Shown: positions 8,873-16,720 of the stretch, piece by piece
How the letters are laid out: each line of letters opens with the position of its first letter
Position numbering within the stretch: the stretch's first letter is position 1
NCBI RefSeq assembly: GCF_002140715.2
Contig: NZ_NGLE02000001.1
Span: 352,001-416,000 of the forward strand
Direction of reading: 5' to 3'
Source of the DNA: Enterococcus sp. 4G2_DIV0659
Lineage (GTDB): Bacteria; Bacillota; Bacilli; Lactobacillales; Enterococcaceae
Length of the DNA: 64,000 nucleotides
Translations under genes and position numbers: made by a program
Notes under the pieces: model-generated
What the model was told of the DNA's origin: nothing
What the model saw: only the letters and a program-made list of their open reading frames with translations
Database searches by the model: none

Positions 8873-8901
8873 TATTGATCCAAGCAGATATGTCGTATAA
8901 T
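8873..8901 (+). promoter_or_regulatory. Candidate promoter of the alkyltransferase gene
   Basis: A perfect TATAAT (8896-8901) lies 17 bp from TATTGA (8873-8878) and about 40 bp upstream of the ATG. The -35 is weak. Confidence 0.5.
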
Positions 8902-8939
8902 AGAATAAATTGGATATTCATCGACTAAAGGAGACAACT

Positions 8940-9413
8940 ATGAAAATACATGCACCATTTGGCCCAATGTGGTTAGATGCTAATAATAGTGGACTAACGA
9001 CCATTTCATTTACTACGATTGAAAACCATCAAACCAATTGTTTTACTGAACAGGCAGCAGCAGAATTAGAAGACTATTTTTTAGGAAAACGAACTATTTT
9101 TACCGTTCCTTTATCCATCCAGATTGGTACTGTTTTTCAACAAAGGGTTTGGCAAGCACTTTATCAAATTCCCTATGGTCAAACCCGTAGTTATTTAGAT
9201 ATTGCTCATGCCGTCAACTCTCCTAAAGCTGTCCGAGCCATCGGACAAGCTAATAGTAAAAACCCACTTCCAATCATCATTCCTTGTCATCGAGTAATTG
9301 GGAAAAGTGGAAAATTAGTTGGTTACCTCGGCAGCTCTGAACAAGAAGGTCTTCGTATCAAAAAGTTTCTTCTTCAAAGAGAACAGCTCACTTTAAAAGA
9401 AATAGAAAAATAA
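8940..9413 (+). CDS. ogt: Methylated-DNA-protein cysteine methyltransferase
   Basis: This 157-residue DNA repair protein transfers the methyl group from O6-methylguanine to its own cysteine. The active-site motif is IPCHRVIG with C116. FQQRVWQALYQIPYGQTRSY and the helix-turn-helix segment AVRAIGQANSKNPLPI are typical. The N-terminal domain is short, as in stand-alone Ogt proteins with no Ada regulator domain. The frame is open to a TTG at 8910, but the AAGGAG site fixes the ATG at 8940. It is monocistronic and followed by an intergenic hairpin repeat. Confidence 0.93.
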   Translation: MKIHAPFGPMWLDANNSGLTTISFTTIENHQTNCFTEQAAAELEDYFLGKRTIFTVPLSIQIGTVFQQRVWQALYQIPYGQTRSYLDIAHAVNSPKAVRAIGQANSKNPLPIIIPCHRVIGKSGKLVGYLGSSEQEGLRIKKFLLQREQLTLKEIEK

Positions 9414-9415
9414 CG

Positions 9416-9505
9416 AGTCTGGGACATAACTCTACGAGTCACATCCCAGACTTAAGGAATCCAAATATACGGTGGGCGCAGAAGCAACTCCTTTTGTCCC
9501 AACTT
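9416..9505. repeat. Intergenic hairpin repeat, family with ACTCTACGAGT apex (copy 1)
   Basis: AGTCTGGGA (9416-9424) pairs with TCCCAGACT (9444-9452) around the apex ACTCTACGAGTCA. A tail follows with GCAGAAGCAACTCCTT (9478-9493) and TGTCCCAAC. The same layout recurs at 38230 and 51619 with different but still complementary arms. No T-run follows directly, so it is not a standard terminator. Confidence 0.8.
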
Positions 9506-9554
9506 CATTATTCATTGTTGTTAGTTCATTAGAATGAATATTACTTAAAAATGA

Positions 9555-9977
9555 TTAATTATTGTTTTTTCCGCTTTCGTTTTCTTTCCCGCGGTATTTT
9601 TCTAAATATTGCTCTTTTGTCATCACATCATCCACATTCATATTAAATTCTATCAAGTCTAATCCTGTCATATGGTGGATTTCTTGTGTTACTCTTTGAA
9701 CAGCCTGATCAAAAACACCTGAAATATCAACGTCATACTTGCAAATCACTGAAGCATCCACAGCCACTTGCTTTGTTCCAACTTCAACATCAATCCCCTT
9801 AGTGATATCTTCATTATCTCTAAAACGATCAGCAAGCTCACTGAAAAGGTTTCCACTTAAGCCTAAAATACCATCAATTTCTGACAGAACAACGCCAACA
9901 ATTTTTTTGATCACCACATCATCAAATGTCAATTTTGCTTTTAGCTCTGAGGGGCTATTTTTTACTTCTTCTACCAT
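9555..9977 (-). CDS. Asp23/Gls24 family envelope stress response protein
   Basis: This 140-residue Asp23-domain protein has LTFDDVVIKKIVGVVLSEIDGILGLSG at the start and VEVGTKQVAVDASVICKYDVDI in the middle. It resembles enterococcal Gls24 general-stress proteins and staphylococcal Asp23. In staphylococci Asp23 is tethered to the membrane by AmaP, and an amaP gene lies two genes upstream here. It is the last gene of a three-gene operon with DUF2273 and amaP. Confidence 0.9.
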   Translation of the reverse strand: MVEEVKNSPSELKAKLTFDDVVIKKIVGVVLSEIDGILGLSGNLFSELADRFRDNEDITKGIDVEVGTKQVAVDASVICKYDVDISGVFDQAVQRVTQEIHHMTGLDLIEFNMNVDDVMTKEQYLEKYRGKENESGKNNN

Positions 9978-10002
9978 TTGCCTTCACTCCTTCTAACTAT
10001 TT

Positions 10003-10236
10003 TTAGATTCCTATCATAGATCGCACCGTATCTATCAAGGAATAAATATCCAAATCTTCATCACGCATTTTGCCAATGATGTAACCGATTGATGTAAACA
10101 ATAACAATAATAGTGTTTTTCCAAACCCAATCATTAATAATAGTACAGCTAATAAAAAGAACAGAGCAGTCCAAATGATTCGATAGCGGTAAGGTTTAAA
10201 TACGATCAACCATTTCTCTTTTTTCTCTTGTTCCAT
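10003..10236 (-). CDS. DUF2273 small membrane protein
   Basis: This 77-residue protein has two hydrophobic helices, IIWTALFFLLAVLLLMIGFG and TLLLLLFTSIGYIIG, and ends in a charged segment MRDEDLDIYSLIDTVRSMIGI. This fits DUF2273, a regular partner of amaP and asp23. The frame is open to a GTG at 10245, but the AGGAGG site is correctly spaced only for the ATG at 10236. Its role in the Asp23 membrane complex is inferred from the operon. Confidence 0.83.
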   Translation of the reverse strand: MEQEKKEKWLIVFKPYRYRIIWTALFFLLAVLLLMIGFGKTLLLLLFTSIGYIIGKMRDEDLDIYSLIDTVRSMIGI

Positions 10237-10248
10237 TCCCTTCACCTC

Positions 10249-10812
10249 CTAAACCACTCGTGATTGTTTTTTACTAAACGTTGAAGATTCTGTCGGCTGC
10301 TTTTCTCTTAAGTGTACTATGACTTGGCTATCGATTGTTTCTAAAGACCTCAAAAGTGCTTTTTGGATCTCTTGTTTGATTTCCTCTGCAAGCAGTTGAT
10401 ATCGCTCTTGGCTTCGGACATCGATTTGCAAACGAACAATAACTTTTTGTTTGCCTTTGATTTTGACTGTCATTTTGGTTTTATCAGGGTGAATCATCGT
10501 AGTATATGCTTCTTTTACAACTGCTTCTACTGTGCTTTTGGGAATCTCAATACGATTTCCTTCTTCTTTTATGACCAAACGTTTTCTTTTTCCTGATACA
10601 GAAAGAACGATGACTAGTCCCATCACCAAACATCCACCTAAGACCAGTAAGATTCCTTTGAAGAAAAGAAACATCCAAGAGTAATGATAAAGAAGCCACT
10701 GCACTTCTTGCGATAACCAAGGAATTTCTATAAGCTCACTAAGTAATCCTAAAGTTCCAATAAATAATAGGAGCAAGATCAGGATAAAAATTACTTTTAA
10801 AAACCGTTTCAT
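10249..10812 (-). CDS. amaP: Alkaline shock response membrane anchor protein AmaP
   Basis: The 187-residue protein has two N-terminal transmembrane segments: FLKVIFILILLLLFIGTLGL, then FFKGILLVLGGCLVMGLVIV around residues 50-72. A cytoplasmic Asp23-like domain follows, with IEIPKSTVEAVVKEAYTT and a beta-rich MTVKIKGKQKVIVRLQIDV. This is the AmaP architecture, which anchors Asp23 at the membrane. It is the first gene of the operon and has a good GGAGGAGGG ribosome-binding site. The tail after residue 170 is Ser/Thr/Lys rich. Confidence 0.87.
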   Translation of the reverse strand: MKRFLKVIFILILLLLFIGTLGLLSELIEIPWLSQEVQWLLYHYSWMFLFFKGILLVLGGCLVMGLVIVLSVSGKRKRLVIKEEGNRIEIPKSTVEAVVKEAYTTMIHPDKTKMTVKIKGKQKVIVRLQIDVRSQERYQLLAEEIKQEIQKALLRSLETIDSQVIVHLREKQPTESSTFSKKQSRVV

Positions 10813-10914
10813 CTACTTCCCTCCTCCTTGGACAAAGTTGTTTTGCTACTCCTTAAATTGTACCCCCTTAAAAAAAGGATTACAAAAGATATGAATCTTG
10901 TTTTACAAATCATT

Positions 10915-10977
10915 CTAAAAAAGATCAATCACTTATTTGCCAGAAAAAACATCTACTAGCAAATTAAATGATTGATC
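10915..10977 (-). terminator. Intrinsic terminator of the AI-2E permease gene
   Basis: GATCAATCAC (10923-10932) pairs with the downstream GATTGATC (10970-10977), extended by TTTGC/GCAAA. On the minus strand a T-run follows the hairpin. Confidence 0.8.
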
Positions 10978-10989
10978 ATTTTATCTTTG

Positions 10990-12171
10990 TTATTCTTCTA
11001 AATATTCTTCTTTTGAAAATTCCGTGTCCTCATATTCTCCACTATCACCATAAAATTGATTATATCGTTGCTTAAATTTACGGAAAATATACGTTACCAG
11101 TACTTTGGTGATCGCATAAATTGGAATACCGAAAATCAATCCAAACATCCCCAATAAATCTCCCATTACAAGTAATACGATAATAATCGTTAATGGATGA
11201 ACCACCAATCGTTTCCCCATTACTTGGGGTGCAATCAAATGCCCGTTCAACATTTGAACAATCATCCAAACAATCGACATTTTAATAAACATGCCAAAAG
11301 ACAGCATCAATGCTACAATGGCTGCAGGTATAAAAGCAATAACTGGACCAATATAAGGGATAACTGCTGTTACACCAACAATAATTGATAGTGTTCCTGA
11401 ATAAGGCATTTTAACCAGCCAAAATCCGATAAACGTCAAAATACCAATGGCAATTGATACTAAAATTTGCCCTTTTAAGTATGCACCTACTTGACTACTC
11501 ATAGTCGCCCCAATTTCTTTGGCATCATCTCTAAAACGAGGTGGTACAATACGTAAAATAAAAGAGAAAAATTTCTTATCATCTTTCAGTAAGAAAAAGG
11601 TAATAATCGGAGCTGTTACCATGACCAATGCAAATCCAGTCAGCGTTGAAAATACTGTTGTTGCACCCTCAACTGCTTTACTAAAGTAACTACCTATCCC
11701 ATCGGAAATATTATCAAACCATTTTTGAATACTAGCTAAAGCATTTGCCAATGGCTTTTCTAGTGCAGAGTTATGGAAAAATTCTGTCACCATTTTATTT
11801 ATATCAATCATATATTGAGGAAAGCTTCGAATAAGTCCATCTACTTGTTTTTGCAAAATCGGAACAACCAAGATAATCCCTGCAACAATTAACGCAACTA
11901 AAATAATAAAAATAGCAGAAACGCCATATACCCGTTTGATTTTGTGTTTTTCCAACCAATTAACAAGTGGATTGAATAAATAATATAAAATCAACGCTAA
12001 AATTGTTGGACCAATCATCGTTTTAAAAACAACACCAATCGGACCAAAAATAAAGCCTACTTGGTGAAAAATAAAAATCACTAGCCCTAGTAATAACAAT
12101 GCAACAAGTGTAAATAATAAATTTCTCCCTCCAAGAAATTTAATCCATCGTGTTTCTTGTTTTTTTTCCAT
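10990..12171 (-). CDS. AI-2E family transporter (PerM-like permease)
   Basis: This polytopic membrane protein of 393 residues has eight or so helices, including LLFTLVALLLLGLVIFIFHQ, VYGVSAIFIILVALIVAGIILVV and the C-terminal VHPLTIIIVLLVMGDLLGMFG. The PYIGPVIAFIPA motif is characteristic of the UPF0118/AI-2E family. Members are proposed to export autoinducer-2 or to act as Na+/H+ antiporters; which applies is unknown. A luxS gene lies in this window but 6 kb away. The frame extends to 12267, but GGGGG before the ATG at 12171 fixes the start. Confidence 0.85.
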   Translation of the reverse strand: MEKKQETRWIKFLGGRNLLFTLVALLLLGLVIFIFHQVGFIFGPIGVVFKTMIGPTILALILYYLFNPLVNWLEKHKIKRVYGVSAIFIILVALIVAGIILVVPILQKQVDGLIRSFPQYMIDINKMVTEFFHNSALEKPLANALASIQKWFDNISDGIGSYFSKAVEGATTVFSTLTGFALVMVTAPIITFFLLKDDKKFFSFILRIVPPRFRDDAKEIGATMSSQVGAYLKGQILVSIAIGILTFIGFWLVKMPYSGTLSIIVGVTAVIPYIGPVIAFIPAAIVALMLSFGMFIKMSIVWMIVQMLNGHLIAPQVMGKRLVVHPLTIIIVLLVMGDLLGMFGLIFGIPIYAITKVLVTYIFRKFKQRYNQFYGDSGEYEDTEFSKEEYLEE

Positions 12172-12223
12172 TTTTATCCCCCTTACTTCACATCTTTCAT
12201 TGTAACGAAAAAAATGGCTGCTG

Positions 12224-12275
12224 TAAAAAAAAGAGTACAGCACCAAACGAAAAAATCCGTTTTGCACTATACTCT
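12224..12275 (-). terminator. Intrinsic terminator of rnjB
   Basis: AGAGTA (12232-12237) and TACTCT (12270-12275) close a long hairpin with AAACG/CGTTT near the loop. A T-run follows on the minus strand (12224-12231). Confidence 0.8.
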
Positions 12276-12328
12276 AGATTACAAGTAATTACTGAGAAAA
12301 AAGGATTTCTCAAGCTTAATTATCATTC

Positions 12329-14026
12329 TTAATTTGGTGTTTTTCGACCTTTTCGCTGTGTTGCTTCCATAATTACAGGAAGAATGACTGGACGACGTTT
12401 GGTTTGTTCAAACAAGTATCGACTTAATTGTTCACGAATATCTTGTTTTAACTTACTCCACTCAAAATCGCTGCTTTCAAGATGTTTTTCAACGATCTCT
12501 GTCACAATATTACTGCTTTCTTTCATCAAGTCTTTGCTTGTTTTCACATAAACAAACCCTCTTGATGTGATTTTAGCTGGTGACACAATTCGTTTTTCAC
12601 GACGATTAATTGTCACGACAGCCACAAAAATACCATCTTCAGACAAAATCCGACGATCACGAAGGACGATATTTCCAATATCGCCAACCCCAATTCCATC
12701 AATCATAATGTTATCAGCAGTTGTACTTCCAGCAACCGTCATTTTCTTTTTACTGTATTCAAGGATATCCCCACGACCAGTAATAAAAATATTTTTATAC
12801 GGTATGCCTAACTCATGTGCAAGGTCAGCATGTGCTGCTAGCTGGCGATATTCACCTTGAACAGGAATAAAATATTTTGGTTTGATTAAATTCAACATTA
12901 ACTGTAAGTCAGTCTGATTGGCATGACCTGAAACTCGCATGTTATCCGAGATTTGTTTTACAACCCCGCCAGAACGATAAATAATATCTTCTGTTTTGGC
13001 TACAGCCGTTTCCATCGCTGTTGTTGGAGTTGTTGTGATATAAACTAAATCACCTTCTTGAATTTTAACAACACGGTGAACCCCATTAGCCATTTTTTGT
13101 AATGACTTGATAGGCTCTCCCATTGTACCGGTTTCCAAAATCACCAATTGATCTGGCTGATATTTTTTCATTTCTTTCGCTGGAATAATCAAGTCTTCAC
13201 TTGGTAATTGTAATTTATCCAATTTGATTGCTGTATTGATGATTCGTTGGAAATCTTGTCCTGTCAAAACAACTTTTCGATTCGATTTAAACGCTGCATC
13301 TAATACTTGTTGGACACGTTGCAGATTGCTTGCTACACAAGCAACAATGATTCGACCTTCCCAATAGCGGATCGTATCAAAAACCTCATCAGCAATTTGA
13401 AGCTCTGAAACAATTTGTGTAGGATTTTCAGCGTTTGAAGAATCACTTAATAGTGCTAAAACGCCTTCTTTACCGATCTCAGCTAAACGACTAAAATCTG
13501 TTTGATACATTGGGATTGCGCTTTGATCAAATTTGAAATCTCCAGTATAAACAATATTGCCTTCTTTAGTTTTTAGATTGATTCCAATTGAATCTGGAAT
13601 CGTGTGTGTTGTTCGGAAAAAACTGATTGTTGCATGAGCAAAATCGATTTCAGTATGAGCATCTACCACATGAAAATCATTAAAATCTTTGGATGCAGCT
13701 TGATCTCCCACGTTTAATTTTGCTAACTCAATTGTTAATTCCGTACCGAATACTGGTACATGAACTTTAGATAATAGATACGGTAATGCTCCGATTGCAT
13801 CGGCATGACCATGTGTTAAGAAAATTCCTGCAACACGGTCAATATTTTCCTCCAAATACGTAAAATCGGGAATCACCACATCAATTCCTAGTAGTTCATT
13901 TTCTGGATATTTTAATCCACAATCCAGTACAAAAATTTCATCTTCCACTTCTGCGATGTACATATTTTTTCCATTTTCACGAACGCCGCCTAAGGGAACG
14001 ATTTTAATTGTACTCACTTCTTTCAC
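12329..14026 (-). CDS. rnjB: Ribonuclease J2
   Basis: This 565-residue protein has the metallo-beta-lactamase/beta-CASP RNase J layout: N-terminal lactamase halves, beta-CASP domain and C-terminal domain from about residue 450. The metal motif reads THGHADAIGA (residues 71-80). The canonical HxHxDH has lost its last histidine (A77), as is usual in J2 paralogues of Lactobacillales, which are weakly active. Other ligands, TGDFKFD and RVSGHANQTD, are kept. J2 works with RNase J1 in mRNA decay. It starts 22 bp after dapA and ends in a terminator, completing the asd-dapA-rnjB operon. Confidence 0.9.
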   Translation of the reverse strand: MKEVSTIKIVPLGGVRENGKNMYIAEVEDEIFVLDCGLKYPENELLGIDVVIPDFTYLEENIDRVAGIFLTHGHADAIGALPYLLSKVHVPVFGTELTIELAKLNVGDQAASKDFNDFHVVDAHTEIDFAHATISFFRTTHTIPDSIGINLKTKEGNIVYTGDFKFDQSAIPMYQTDFSRLAEIGKEGVLALLSDSSNAENPTQIVSELQIADEVFDTIRYWEGRIIVACVASNLQRVQQVLDAAFKSNRKVVLTGQDFQRIINTAIKLDKLQLPSEDLIIPAKEMKKYQPDQLVILETGTMGEPIKSLQKMANGVHRVVKIQEGDLVYITTTPTTAMETAVAKTEDIIYRSGGVVKQISDNMRVSGHANQTDLQLMLNLIKPKYFIPVQGEYRQLAAHADLAHELGIPYKNIFITGRGDILEYSKKKMTVAGSTTADNIMIDGIGVGDIGNIVLRDRRILSEDGIFVAVVTINRREKRIVSPAKITSRGFVYVKTSKDLMKESSNIVTEIVEKHLESSDFEWSKLKQDIREQLSRYLFEQTKRRPVILPVIMEATQRKGRKTPN

Positions 14027-14048
14027 CTCTCTATATTCTCATACCAGA

Positions 14049-14921
14049 TCAAAGATCTAATATGCTTAAAATTTTCGCCTTTTCTTCAGAAGTACATGAT
14101 ACAAGAGGTAAGCGTAACTCCCCAACAGATATGCCTAAATGGTTTAAGACAGCTTTTACTGGCGCAGGAGATGGGACTGAAAACAGAGCATTCATTTTAG
14201 GTAATAATTGGCGCTGAATGCTAGCTGCTTTTTTGATTTCACCATTTTCCAACGCTTGAAACATAGTGTACATCTCCGTGCCAAAAACATGACTGGCAAC
14301 TGACATGACCCCTTGTCCTCCTATTGCTTTATTTGAAAAAGCTAAGGAATCTTCTCCAGTATACACTAAAAAGTCTTTTGGCGCCTTTTCAACCAACTCT
14401 GTCAGTGCATCTAATCCAAAACATTCTTTAATTGCAACAATATTTTCAAGTTCTGCCAATCTTAAAGTCGTTGCTATATCAAGGCTTGTAACCGTTCTTC
14501 CTGGTACATTATATAAAATAATCGGCAAATCACTTGCTTCAGCGATTGCTTTGAAATGTTGATATAATCCTTCTTGATTTGGTTTATTGTAATAAGGAAC
14601 AACCGCCAGACCGGCATCAATACCTCTGATTGCAGAAAGTTCTTTTACAAATTCAACTGAATCGCGTGTATCGTTGGTTCCCACACCACAAATAATCGGC
14701 ACACGTCCATCGACTAAGCGGATCACTTCATTAAACAACTCAATTTCTTCATCATGAGTTAGCGTTGGTGACTCACCAGTTGTCCCAGCCAAAATAATTC
14801 CTTCTGTGTGAGTATCAAGCAAATGCTTCACCAATTGGGGCAGCTTAGCAAAATCGATTGCTCCGCTTTCATCAAAAGGTGTGACCATTGCTGTAATTAT
14901 CGTTGCATTTTTCAAATTCAT
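14049..14921 (-). CDS. dapA: 4-hydroxy-tetrahydrodipicolinate synthase
   Basis: This 290-residue TIM-barrel enzyme condenses pyruvate with aspartate semialdehyde, the first step of the diaminopimelate/lysine branch. The Schiff-base lysine is K165 in VAIKECFG, with Y137 in LYNVPGRT and TT 47-48 in GTTGESPTL. The length is standard and AGGAGG precedes the ATG. It lies downstream of asd but is separated from it by 436 bp holding three tandem hairpin repeats. It is directly upstream of rnjB. Confidence 0.95.
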   Translation of the reverse strand: MNLKNATIITAMVTPFDESGAIDFAKLPQLVKHLLDTHTEGIILAGTTGESPTLTHDEEIELFNEVIRLVDGRVPIICGVGTNDTRDSVEFVKELSAIRGIDAGLAVVPYYNKPNQEGLYQHFKAIAEASDLPIILYNVPGRTVTSLDIATTLRLAELENIVAIKECFGLDALTELVEKAPKDFLVYTGEDSLAFSNKAIGGQGVMSVASHVFGTEMYTMFQALENGEIKKAASIQRQLLPKMNALFSVPSPAPVKAVLNHLGISVGELRLPLVSCTSEEKAKILSILDL

Positions 14922-14940
14922 ACTTACTACCTCCTAATTT

Positions 14941-15058
14941 AAAAGCGCAGTAGGCTCGTCAAATCTCGTAGAAAAATAGGAAAATACGTTTGTGACGCTT
15001 TCTGTCACAAGCTTATTTTATCTTTTTTCCTAGAGATTAGCCTACGTAGCTAGATAAC
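14941..15058 (-). repeat. 118-bp hairpin repeat, unit A
   Basis: This is the first of three tandem units between asd and dapA. Each is exactly 118 bp, separated by 4 bp. The unit starts AAAAGCGCAG and ends GTAGCTAGATAAC. GTAGGCT (14950-14956) pairs with AGCCTAC (15039-15045), and an inner TTGTGAC (14989-14995) pairs with GTCACAA (15004-15010). It is nearly identical to unit C. Confidence 0.9.
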
Positions 15059-15062
15059 AGTT

Positions 15063-15180
15063 AAAAGCGCAGCGAGCTCGTTCAGCTCTGACTGAAAAAT
15101 AGGAAAAAATAACTGAGGTGCTTTTTCCTCATTTAGTTTTTATCTTTTTTCCGAAGAGCTAGCTCGCGTAGCTAGATAAC
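15063..15180 (-). repeat. 118-bp hairpin repeat, unit B (divergent, compensated)
   Basis: This unit has the same length and conserved ends as units A and C, but both arms changed together. GCGAGCT (15072-15078) pairs with AGCTCGC (15161-15167) where unit A has GTAGGCT/AGCCTAC. The inner arm is also replaced (CTGAGG with CCTCA). The joint change keeps the fold. Confidence 0.9.
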
Positions 15181-15184
15181 CGTT

Positions 15185-15302
15185 CAAAGCGCAGTAGGCT
15201 CGTCAAATCTCGTAGAAAAATAGGAAAATACGTTTGTGATGCTTTCTGTCACAAGCTTATTTTATCTTTTTTCCTAGAGATTAGCCTACGTAGCTAGATA
15301 AC
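15185..15302 (-). repeat. 118-bp hairpin repeat, unit C
   Basis: The third unit is nearly identical to unit A. The two clear differences are the first base and one C/T change next to the inner loop (GACGC against GATGC). It ends 55 bp past the asd stop, so it would be in the asd-dapA transcript. Confidence 0.9.
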
Positions 15303-15357
15303 GCATGGTAACAATATTCCACTTTGTCCTTTTCAACATCCATTCATTTACTGTATT

Positions 15358-16407
15358 TCAAAGTAAATCCATTTCATGTAATGTTTCAGCAATTTGAACA
15401 GAATTCCAAGCGGCTCCTTTTAACAAGTTATCTGAAACAACCCACATATGATAGCCTTTATCAATGTCAATATCTTGACGAATTCTTCCTACAAAGGTTT
15501 CTTTGCGGTCAATACTTGTCAATGCTTGAGGATAAAGTTGTTGACTTGGATCATCTTGTAAAACTACCCCTGGTGCATCTGACATCAATTGCTTGATTTT
15601 GTTGACGTCAGAGCCGTCTTTTTTCACTTCAATATAAATTGATTCAGAGTGACCAGATAACACAGGAATCCGAACACATGTCGCCACAACTTTGATACTA
15701 TCGTCTTCCATGATTTTTTTGGTTTCGTTAATCATTTTCCATTCTTCATAAGTATAGTCAGCATCTGAAAATACATCAATTTGCGGCAATGCATTAAATG
15801 CAATTGGATAATGTTTTTTATCTCCGCCACAAGGCAATATATCTGCCTCTAATTTTTCTGCCGGCGTGCCATTGATATAAGCCAGTGATTGTGATTTTAG
15901 CTCATTCATTGCATTAATCCCTGCTCCACTAACTGCTTGATAGGTTGAAACAATCAAACGATCTAATCCATAAGTCTGACGGATTGGTTCAAGCGCCACC
16001 ATCATTTGAATCGTTGAGCAATTCGGATTAGCGATAATTCCTTTATGCCTTTTTAATGCTTGTGGATTGACTTCTGGCACGACTAGAGGCACTTCTGGGT
16101 CCATTCTGAAATGACTCGTATTATCTACCACGACTGCACCACGTTTGACGGCCTCTGGTGCAAATTGTTTTGAAATACTACCTCCAGCACTGAACAATGC
16201 AATATCTACATCCTTAAATGATTCAGATACTAATTCTTCGATTACAAGTGTTTTCCCCTTAAACATTACTTCTTTTCCCGCAGAGCGTTTTGAAGCTAAT
16301 AGTTTCACTTGATTGATCGGTAATGACGTTTCTGCCAACATTTCGATCATTTTTGTGCCAACAGCACCCGTTGCGCCTACCACGGCAACATTATACATTT
16401 TTTTCAT
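15358..16407 (-). CDS. asd: Aspartate-semialdehyde dehydrogenase
   Basis: This 349-residue NADP-dependent enzyme reduces aspartyl phosphate to aspartate semialdehyde, feeding lysine, threonine and methionine synthesis. It has the N-terminal nucleotide motif [11 protein letters not shown] and the catalytic cysteine C130 in NPNCSTIQ. C-terminal [10 protein letters not shown] and the long helix ending are typical of the Gram-positive Asd group. GGAG before the ATG gives the start. It is the first gene of the asd-dapA-rnjB operon. The repeat array follows it. Confidence 0.94.
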   Translation of the reverse strand: MKKMYNVAVVGATGAVGTKMIEMLAETSLPINQVKLLASKRSAGKEVMFKGKTLVIEELVSESFKDVDIALFSAGGSISKQFAPEAVKRGAVVVDNTSHFRMDPEVPLVVPEVNPQALKRHKGIIANPNCSTIQMMVALEPIRQTYGLDRLIVSTYQAVSGAGINAMNELKSQSLAYINGTPAEKLEADILPCGGDKKHYPIAFNALPQIDVFSDADYTYEEWKMINETKKIMEDDSIKVVATCVRIPVLSGHSESIYIEVKKDGSDVNKIKQLMSDAPGVVLQDDPSQQLYPQALTSIDRKETFVGRIRQDIDIDKGYHMWVVSDNLLKGAAWNSVQIAETLHEMDLL

Positions 16408-16577
16408 ACTTATTGATCTCCTCTCAAATTCCTGAAGAAAGTTGCTTTTTCTATTTTACCATAATATTGGCTTTTACTACATAGGAAGTAAAATGATTTT
16501 ATGTTATTTTCAGAAAAAGCTAGATAATATATTTCAAATTGTTCTTTAATGGCTTTCTTATGTTCCAAGCAACATAG

Positions 16578-16606
16578 TCGACTAAATTTTTTTCGAGTTC
16601 TATACT
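16578..16606 (+). promoter_or_regulatory. Candidate promoter of the keto acid decarboxylase gene
   Basis: TCGACT (16578-16583) and TATACT (16601-16606) are spaced by 17 bp. The predicted leader to the TTG start is about 105 nt. No T-box or known riboswitch motif was recognised in it. Confidence 0.5.
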
Positions 16607-16720
16607 AGCTCTGCAACTTGTTTTAACTAGAGAGAAATGAGTAGGTCGCTGAGTATCGAAGAGGTGCCAGCTTCATGAAATAAAATGAGCTTAGAGTATT
16701 GAATCAGGAGGATGATTAGT

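Noticed and set aside
10813..10989. Clear promoter for the amaP operon
   Set aside because: The -10 candidate reads TAACAA, too weak to list as a feature.
14941..15302. CRISPR array
   Set aside because: There are three units of 118 bp with 4-bp gaps and internal hairpins. This is not short repeats with unique spacers, and no cas genes are present.
14941..15302. Lysine riboswitch controlling dapA
   Set aside because: The repeats lack the L-box core, and three tandem near-copies between two operon genes do not fit a single aptamer.
16600..16720. Possible T-box or amino-acid riboswitch before the keto acid decarboxylase
   Set aside because: No T-box core sequence, specifier loop or terminator was found; the leader is too short for a T-box.
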